From Torymus aiolomorphi (taxonomy: Eukaryota; Arthropoda; Insecta; Hymenoptera; Torymidae), in NCBI GenBank assembly GCA_036365515.1, contig CM070873.1:23877085-23941084 (forward strand): DNA of 64,000 nucleotides, read 5' to 3'. How positions within the stretch are numbered: the stretch's first letter is position 1; every line of letters starts with the position of its first letter. The translations under genes were made by a program, and so were the position numbers. Under the pieces are notes generated by a model, which had not been told where the DNA came from, did not search any database, and saw nothing but the letters and a program-made list of their open reading frames with translations. Shown piece after piece: positions 55,948 through 64,000 of the stretch.

Positions 55948-56604
55948 CCCGTATGGAAAAAAACGAGTGTAGTAAATCGTAATAAACTATACAAAACTAT
56001 AGAAAACCGTACGAAACTGTACAAAACTGTACAGAAGTGTTGGTTTTTGGACAGTTTGCATGGTTAATTTATACGGTTTAATACGTTTTCGTACGTTTTC
56101 GTACGGTTTCGTACAGTTTCGTACAGTTTTGTACAGTTTCCTACATTTACTATTTCGACAGGAAAAATTTGTTATAGACGCAAACATTTTACGAATCGTA
56201 ATAAAATGCATGAAAGTATATAAACTCGTACGAATCCGTAAATAAATGTACAAAACTGTACGAAACTGCAAGATTCATTAAATCTTACGAAAATGTACGT
56301 TTTCGTACGTTTTCTTACATTTTCTTACGTTTTCGTACACTTTCTTACGTTTTCGTACATTTTCTTACGTTTTCATACATTTAAGTTTTTACAGACAAAT
56401 TTGAGAAAATTTATAAATCGTATGAAAACGTATAAAAACATACAAAAATGTACAAAAATGTACAAAAATGTACAAAAATGTACAAAAATGTACAAAATCG
56501 TACGAATTTTGTCCGAAAACCAACAGTTTCCTACACTTTCCTACAATTTCGTACAATTTCGTACGGTTTTCTATGATTTCCTACATTTATTATTTCCATA
56601 CGGG
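55948..56604. mobile_element. Foldback of degenerate CGTACAAAA words, CCCGTATGG ends
   Basis: CCCGTATGGAAAAAAACG at the left and TATTTCCATACGGG at the right. Short words such as ACGTTTTCGTACG and TGTACAAAAATG repeat inside, with five exact 11-bp tandem units at 56446-56500. Relatives at 40372 and 57016. Confidence 0.82.
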
Positions 56605-57015
56605 TTACTGTCGGATTGTACGAGCACTTTCTTTCCGACTCACCTGTAGCCACTTTGTTGACTTGGGAAGTGGGACTAACGAAAAAAACATAAAATAAGA
56701 GAAAAACAGAGGAATGAAAACATAACTTTTTGCGAGAATAAATTTAAGAGGAAATCAAACCCTCCTTTTGTTCAGTTTTTCAGGTCAATAAAGTATAGCC
56801 ATATTTAATTACATTGGATTCGGGAATAAAAGATATATACGTATTATCGTTGGCAATAAAGAGCACTAACATCATTTCCGATATCTACGATTCAAGATTT
56901 AGAATACACTACATGATACATATTTCTATCCTAAGACCTTATTACAATTTAACAAATTTATCATTCCATTCCAATCGCAAATTATTCTTGCAAATCTCAA
57001 ATTATCTTTATATAA

Positions 57016-57658
57016 CCCGTATGGAAATAATAAATGTATGAAACCGTAGAAAAACGTATAAAAACGTATAAAAATGAACCTTTCTATTGGTTTTTGGAGA
57101 TATTTTATACGGTTTTATACGGTTTTATACATTTTTATACATTTTTATACAGTTTAATACATTTTTAGACATTTTCTTACACTTCAAAAATTCTTCCATG
57201 TCAAGTTTGTAAAAGGTTAATGTAATAAAACATAGGAAACCGTATAAAAATGTATATTTCTGTATATTTCCGTAGATTTTTTCAAATTTATTACATTTTT
57301 ATACGGTTTTAAATATTTTTATTCAGTTTAATACATTTTCGTACAAAATAAAAAAAAATAAATAGAAAAATAAATAAATAAATTATGTTTTTATGTCTAT
57401 AAAAATGTAATTACGTTTTTCCGTTTTTTTACGATTTATAAATTCTATAAAACGTAAAAAACCATATGAAATTGTATAAAATCGTTGCAAATCGTAGAAA
57501 ACTGTATTAAAATGTTAAAAACCGTATTAAAACGTATCAAAACATATTAAAACGTATAAATTTGTCCAAAAACCAATGTTTAGATCCGGTTTTATACATT
57601 TTTATACAGTTTTGTACGGTTTTATACGGTTTCATACATTTCTTTTTTTCCACACGGG
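57016..57658. mobile_element. Foldback of CGTATAAAA words, CCCGTATGG...CCACACGGG
   Basis: Almost the same length as the 40372 element (643 bp each) and closely similar to it, in inverse orientation. For example GTAAAAGGTTAATGTAATAAAACA here corresponds to the complement at about 40806-40829. The ends are CCCGTATGGAAATAATAA and TTTTTTTCCACACGGG. Confidence 0.82.
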
Positions 57659-57789
57659 AACCTACATCTTATTTTCAATAAATAAATCAATAACATATCG
57701 CTCGCGTATAAGTAACAACTCAATAATATATTTCACACGTCAATCCCGTACACAATTATTATATTTGTACAACTGTGCTACCAGCAATT

Positions 57790-57990
57790 CAATGCCAAAG
57801 GAACACGCGCGCACTATAATGTTTGCCGAGCGGGCCTCCGCGCGCGCGCACGGCGCCGTTTCGCAATTGCAATCTCGCGCGCAGACAATTGGCGTCTTAT
57901 ACTTACGTGGGTAAACAATAAATATAATGTGCCCCGGCGACGGGCGGAGCCCGCTGCAATGATCCAGACTAGGCATGCAGGCGCGTTGTG
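57790..57990. other. Locally GC-rich, CpG-rich segment
   Basis: CGCGCGCGCACGGCGCCG near 57838 and CCCGGCGACGGGCGGAGCCCG near 57930 stand out in AT-rich sequence. Frames on both strands are open but have no recognisable domain. It could be a promoter, a first exon or part of a repeat; undetermined. Confidence 0.35.
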
Positions 57991-58140
57991 TGTTCGGGAA
58001 ATACGGAAAATTTCCATTAGCGTTTCTTTTTCTCTTTTTTTTCTTTGTTACTGATTGGTTCACCTTCTGAATGGTGGCGCAGTGTGGGTGCTGACGGTTG
58101 ATGACTTCATGTTGTTTTGGTTGTAGCTATTTCGCAGTTA

Positions 58141-58377
58141 CCCTAGTGGAAATGGAAAATGTATATAAATGTAAATAAGTGTATATTTATGTAAAAAAAT
58201 GTATATACATGAAAATAAGTGTATATAAATGTTGTAATTGGAACACGCATTTACATTTATTTACATTTGTATACATTTTTTTACAGAAATTCACACTTAT
58301 TTACGAAAATATATGTTTTATTTGCACACATTGAACGACACAATTTTTTAAATGTGTGTGTGTGTGTGTGTGTGTGT

Positions 58378-58440
<63 letters not shown>

Positions 58441-58690
58441 TGTGTGTGTGTGTGTATACACACATTTATATACATTTATATACACTTCCATAAAATTAAA
58501 AAAAAAAATATATGAATGTATATAAATGTATATATCCGTAAATAACTGTAAATAAGTGTATTTACAGAAATAAAAATTTTCAATACAACTATTCAAAATG
58601 TAAGAAAAGATATATAAATGTAAATAAGTGTAAATATTTGTAAAAAAACGTATATAAATGTATATAAACGTATATGTGCAAATCCGTGGA
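58141..58690. mobile_element. Foldback of TGTATATAAATG words with (GT)n core
   Basis: The left end CCCTAGTGGAAATGG and right part AATCCGTGGACTACAG are poor inverted ends. The interior is variants of TGTATATAAATGTAAATAAG and a (GT)n run at 58353-58455. The right border is uncertain. Confidence 0.55.
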
Positions 58691-58974
58691 CTACAGACAA
58701 CAACTGGGGTACAAAAACGGACAAAATTTTTTTTGAGGGCACACCTGCCACATAAGGTTTTTTCGGTTCTTTGGGGGTCCCCCAACATGAAAATGCTCGT
58801 GAACACTCATTATCCGTTGCCAAATTTTTTTGCCGATGAAATCAATTTTTCTTATGGAAATTTAACATGGGAAAAATAGACGAAAAGTAGTCATTGATGA
58901 TTAACCAATAGCAAACTATTGAAGAGGCCAAACCAAATTCCACAAAAAAGTGATTAAAGTTGAAGAATAGAGCT

Positions 58975-59640
58975 TTAATTTGAGATGAGAATCGTTAAAA
59001 TCGGTCGATTCTGTGCAAAGCTACGTGAAGTTGAAAATGACGAAAAATGACAAAAATTTGAAGAATTACGTGGGTTTGAAAAAAATCGTTCATTTTCGTC
59101 ATTATTCGCCATTTTCAAATTCACCTTAGCATTGAGGGTACTAGAAAATGTTGAAATTAGTTTTGTTTTTTTTTGGTTTACGTAATTTTCAATAGATTTT
59201 TCACGTATAAGGTTTTTTCTTTTAAGTGATGACACAGAGTCTAAAAATGATGTACTCATTTCATTATTAAATTCTTCGATGCATTCTGGAGTACTTGGTA
59301 AAAAATCTTCGTCTATATCAACTTCAATATCGCCAACTTCATTCTCAGTTGTTACATTGACTACGATATCGGCAAATTCATCGTCAGTGTCATCCACCAA
59401 TTTTAAAGCAAACTTATAACAATCGTTACATATACTTGTATACGGGGTCAAAAGTAAATTAGGATAGCGACATTTCAACGGATGAACAAGATCATCCAAA
59501 TGCTTGAATCGTGTTTTATTCGATAGATAGTAGGCTTTCTTATGTCTCTGAAAGAAATTGGGACATTTAATTCTATCTTTTGAAAAATACTCAGACATAG
59601 TGGTTGTTTTATTATAATAGAGATATGTAATAAATTTCAA
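58975..59640 (-). pseudogene. N-terminal part of the transposase-like protein (copy B)
   Basis: A 221-residue frame on the minus strand: a short Lys/Tyr-rich start, a Cys-containing PYTSICNDCYKFALKL, an acidic stretch (EVGDIEVDIDEDFLP) and a Ser/Lys-rich end without catalytic motifs. It follows, in the right orientation, the terminal repeat at 59940-60410 that copy A also has. I infer it is the 5' coding part of the transposon whose 3' coding part is at 47505-48345. Link by shared TIR, not by overlapping protein. Confidence 0.55.
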
Positions 59641-59939
59641 AAAACTGTGTATTGTTAATAAATATTACAGTTATATATAGCTAAAACCATACAGTTATTG
59701 GCAAGTGTTAAGCTCAACATCCGCCATCTAGCGTACAAATGTATAAGTACATAATAAGCTCATACAAGCACGCACATATGAGTCTGTATACTGCCTACAC
59801 TGTATGCTGCCTACGTGCGCGCGCGTGTGTGTGTGTATATTACTTTACATATGTAGAAATATCCGTTTACATTGAATTAATAAAAGAAAATTTTATTGTA
59901 TTTTATTTTATTTTATTTTTTTTCTCATTCTATGGGCAA

Positions 59940-60410
59940 AACTACAATATCCGATCCACACGATTTGGTAGGTATTAACACCCCCTATCTTCATCTAAAT
60001 TGTCATTAAAAAAACATAGGGTTTTTGAAAAAAATGCATTTTTCCAAAAAGTGCATTTTTTAGTAAAAACTGCATAACTTATGCTTTTTTTTATTTTTAT
60101 GCAAATGTAATGCAGGACATGAAAGAAGGCGCTGATCTGAGTAAGATCGCGTATAGTTTACTCAAAAACTTTAAAAACTCGTAAATTGGCGGCTGTTTGA
60201 AAATGACTTTCAAAACTAAATTTGAAAAATAGGATTTTGTAAAAATTTTTGACATTGCCAACCGGATGTCATTTTAGTGCGATCGAAAAATGAAAAAATA
60301 CGTGTCGAATCATTTTTCGAGAAGAACAGTAATACTTTAATTCCAAAATGATCGGTGCGGTAGGCATACTCTGGCTGTTCAATTTGAGATGGATTCGGCC
60401 ATATCGGCTC
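59940..60410 (-). mobile_element. Terminal repeat of transposon copy B
   Basis: The end ATGGATTCGGCCATAT with CCAAAATGATCGGTGCGGTAGGCATAC matches, in inverse, 46860-46930 of copy A. The inner words (AAAAAGTGCATTTTTTAGT, TTTAAAAACTCGTAAATTGGCGG) also correspond to copy A's arm. The opposite end was not found. Confidence 0.75.
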
Positions 60411-60759
60411 TCGATTCCATCACAGGTGTACCTATATACACACACAAAAATATATATACGTTTTCCTCACACCGGGCCGAAAGTGCCTCATTCCCGCCCG
60501 GCTCCGAAACGGAAATATGGCATTTTCGGCCTCGATGTGAGGAAAAATAGTATACACACCACGGGAGTAAAATTGGCAATTTACACGAGCTGTGGACTAA
60601 TATACTATTTTCTTCTCGTCAAACAGAACGATATATACGCTTATCGTTCCGTGACTGCGCGCCAGATTAGAGATGCGCGTTGTCAATAAACGCGCAAAAA
60701 TCGTAAAGTTTCCAGTGGTAATTAAGTAGGTGCGTCTTTCTTTCGTGCGTGTGAGAGTT

Positions 60760-60830
60760 TGCCGCGGGTATAAATCGTGATTTACGAGCCGGCGAGTGGA
60801 GTAGTTGCGTATCGATCGGTTGTGTGTGAT
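60760..60830 (+). promoter_or_regulatory. Candidate TATA core promoter
   Basis: GGGTATAAATCG places TATAAA at 60769-60774 in a locally GC-rich region (60640-60830), with a start expected near 60800. The first ATG downstream (60911) opens only 37 codons, so a non-coding first exon or an RNA is as likely. There is no supporting transcript evidence here. Confidence 0.3.
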
Positions 60831-60849
60831 GTAGTTTTGCTGTCGAATT

Positions 60850-63800
60850 AAATTGATAAAACGATTGGTGAAACAGTTTGAGAATTTTATTAGGAAGGGT
60901 AAATAAATTATGTCGGTGCGATGGAGAATCGTCGAGTCACTTTGTGTGATGTTTTATGTGCGGTGGTGGTGTAGGATACTTTTTGAAAACATTTTTGCAT
61001 TTTTTAAACTAATTCAATAAGTTTTATATAAAGATTATTTTTAGGAGTTGTTTGTTAAATTTTTTCCAAAAACGTTATTAAAAGCTTCAAAAATACGCTA
61101 TGGAAATATTTTTAAAATTATTCAATTTCCATAGATTAATTATTGAATAGAAGTTTTATCTATAAATAAGAAATGTTCACGTTGCCCATTTATTTTCAAC
61201 ATATTAAACTTCCGATGTAGATGAGATACATAAACGATAAAAATAAACATGTAGACCAATGCTTCAATTTCCAGGGTATACATATTGGCAAATCCACAGA
61301 TTTTTTAACTTTTAGGTTATTGCAAGTTTCAAGGTATTACAAATATTAAAAATCAAACGGTTAACCCATATTTAGGTAAAACTAAACTTGTTTTATGTAA
61401 CCAAGGTACACCAGATATGATAATTGTTCATAAAAAATAATTTTTTGGGTTCTAAGTGGTGTCTAAATTTCAACGTAAGAGGTAGCGAGTGAAATATTTT
61501 TTTACAAATATTTCACACTAATTGTAAACAAAGAAACGAGGTAATAAAGCTGTGCCTAACTTAGAAAAAATGTGATAATTAAAGTAAATCAGGTATGCCG
61601 CAGTAATACCCACATCTATCCTAACAATTCTAATAAATATCCCAACCAACACTCTTTCCATTTTCCCATCTGCATTACCGCACTCATTACAGAATCATCA
61701 CTCGTCTCCTACCCTCCGCGCGTTGCAGCTTATTATAGGAAAAATCTCGAGGCGTGCGACTATATTTGCAGTCAATATTGTCATCCGGTAGGTTCTTTCC
61801 AAAATGTACACATAATACACAGAGAGAAGAGCAGGTGATATCTACATCTTGATAACTTGTCTCTTGTCAATTTTATTTATACCGGCCTCGATCGCCTTAT
61901 CTCTCTTTCTTTTCCTCCCCTCAATCTCGGTATATCTTCTCGCCGGGGTAATTTGTATACGCAATGAGTGTGTACTACATATTCAACGGCTGGTCTGGTT
62001 GGCTCTCAGAAAAATTCGGTAGCTTCGCGCGGAGGATTTTTCGAGTGGGTTAATTTTCTCACGAGTTTTTTGAGTTAATGAAATATAGATTTTTAGGGCC
62101 TATATGTAGGTATTAAACCCTGCCAAGTTGAAGCATCGTTATTCTATTTATAAATTTTCTTCAGTATCAAGTTAAAATTGTTGGCAACATTTAGTATCTC
62201 GCATATTACGCAAGATTCGAATTTTGAAATTGGCGCTGCGATTATCAGAAAATTTATGATAAAATATTTTGAAGTTTAATTATTCAGTGCACGTATTTAC
62301 TGTGAAAAGTATAAGATTGAGGTAAACAATGACAAATTATTTGGTGCTTGTAATACTTATACTGTTATACTCTTACTTCGCATATGAAAAAATTCAAAAC
62401 AAAAGAAACGTCTTTCATTTCAACGCATGAACGTACCCGGGGATTCACCTTGTACGAATCTCAAGGTTTATAATTATGTATAACTGTTTTGATTTCGCGT
62501 CTCTTGAGATCTAACTCAAACGTTTTATCTTTGGTTGCACGCTTTTTATCAGATCAACATTTGATACCCATTCAATTAATACTTTCCATTGAGAATTACA
62601 TAATTCGTAGAAATCAGTTCAAAAAGGTTTAATTTTAATGTTTAGACTTTTTATTTATTTTGTAGCTAATATTTTATTTACATATCTCCTAGCATAAAAT
62701 TGTTATACAAAATTAGTTATATCTTTTCATATGGTTTTCAAAAGAATTCTATTTTACGCATTTTATTTTACTCATTTCCAAACATAAAAAAGTGACTAGT
62801 ATAATTATGCAATAAAAATGTCACGTAGTTGTTTGACGACAATAATTCAACAGAATGCTTCCGTATTGAAGGCTCATCGCGCACCCCCTCCCGCAGCCAA
62901 CGAACTCGATCGTATGTTTACGTTTTGCCGCAGTACTCGGAATCGGCATCGTCTATCGCACTTATATTGCATATAAGCATTCTCCTGTATATTTGCTACC
63001 TAATATTGCCTGTAGTTTCTTGATTCGCTGTAACATTTTTTAAAGAATCGCATCCTAAGTGTTGTGTTTTACCAAGGTACTTCCATAAGAACCCGTGTAT
63101 AAGAATTGAACTTTGAAGTTGAATAATTTCATGACCGAGTTGACAAACGATCTGAAATTTCGCACACTAATAGAAAATCAATCGAAGAACAACAATATTA
63201 AGTTTTTGAAATAACGTAACCCTTTTCATTTCGGTATCGAACCTCCTTAAGTTATCTCCGCAATGCCGGTAATTTATTTAAAATGAAAATATAAAAATTT
63301 GCAATTTGGGTGATGTATGAAGCGTACGAAAAAATTCGTACATCGTAATATTTTACATTTAAAGCAAACATTTACTTAATATGCTTAAGAAAATAAATTC
63401 CACTTTTATCAAAATTAAGCTTTGCTAAGCTACAGTGAATGCAACAATAAAATCATTTAAAAATTAATGAATGAATAACGTGTATTAAAAATAATGATAC
63501 ATTCCAATTTTCATCATATTTTTTATTAACAATTATTTGTGTAGCAAATAAAAAATTCATTAACACACAGCGTTAATGACCTATTTCAATTATATTTATA
63601 CGTATTTAAATTGGTCGATCGGAAGTAAATCTTTGAATTTACACTAACTGCTGATTCATTTTTTTCCACTCTAAATGAACTCATTAGTTTTCCACTTTGA
63701 AAATATTTTAATTATTTGCTCGAACAAATACGTATATTTTCGTTATTATTACTACGACGTTATATTAGAATTGTTTGTGTTATATAAAACTCTTTTAATC

Positions 63801-64000
63801 GTCGATCAATTATTTCTTTCAAAACAAACTTTCGAAGTTTACGTAATCGCAGTGCAACAAATCAAGTGTTACTAGAAAAGATAGAAATTATATCTGAATT
63901 TCGATCTCCATGGTATATTATTTTATAAAACTAAAAATATTTTTAAAAAATCTGTATTAGACTAAAATGAAATCAATTGTCCAAAAATTTCGTTTCCCCT
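60850..64000. other. Repeat-poor AT-rich flank
   Basis: No foldback, TIR or long microsatellite is evident. Short frames (61572-61838, 62829-63023, 63675-63875) have no recognisable motif. Slightly GC-rich patches at 61700-61790, 61880-62060 and 62870-62960 might be small exons or 5' UTRs of a gene that lies mostly outside the window, but I cannot support one. Confidence 0.45.

Noticed and set aside
60348..60689. 113-aa ORF on the + strand
   Set aside because: It begins in a transposon terminal repeat and has no motif; the second copy of the terminal repeat has no equivalent frame.

Overview
This is AT-rich eukaryotic nuclear DNA, most likely from an insect. GT-AG (and one GC-AG) introns interrupt coding sequence, and retroelements, DNA transposons and long dinucleotide microsatellites are all present. 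The split MINPP-type phosphatase gene and the mix of Penelope, LTR and TTAA/TA-type elements fit an arthropod, perhaps a hymenopteran; the species cannot be read from the sequence. Most of the window is transposon-derived, and almost every long repeat is a foldback (palindromic) element, often nested inside another.

Left part (1-17.7 kb): a tandem duplication whose second copy carries a solo LTR and a 169-bp insert, both with target-site duplications. Then comes an eight-exon pseudogene of multiple inositol polyphosphate phosphatase (histidine acid phosphatase family, 3222-16494, +). Its catalytic RHGTRFP motif is intact, but stops and frameshifts lie in six of the eight exons. Its introns hold a 3.1-kb foldback with head-to-head 90-bp coding-like tandem repeats, a three-level nest (foldback > Penelope fragment > TA-flanked foldback with a tRNA-like core), and a foldback carrying a solo LTR. 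A second fragment of the last exon and 3' flank lies at 52.4-53.3 kb.

Middle (18.4-31 kb): a TTAA foldback, two exon-like pieces of an unidentified decayed gene, then a near-identical inverted duplication of about 4.45 kb per arm (20001-24446 and 24892-29341) around a 445-bp spacer. Each arm carries a frameshifted Spt5 (DSIF subunit) fragment and a small two-exon gene of unknown function. The right arm ends inside a complete TTAA-flanked transposon with TIRs of about 770 bp (28921-30976); the left arm is cut inside the same TIR.

Right part (31-64 kb): microsatellites, a large palindrome (31739-33571), interspersed repeats, one intact but unrecognised 181-aa ORF (38419-38964, -), a nested foldback (39061-42047), two complementary remnants of one TIR DNA transposon family (46862-48926 and 58975-60410), a piggyBac-type MITE, a truncated Gypsy-type retroelement with gag and a candidate LTR, and a series of foldbacks built from degenerate short words with CCCGTATGGAAA-like ends. 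The last 3.5 kb is comparatively repeat-poor and has one candidate core promoter.

No gene in the window can be called intact and functional with confidence. The main value is the structural record: nested insertions reveal exact empty sites and target-site duplications for foldback families that are otherwise hard to classify.
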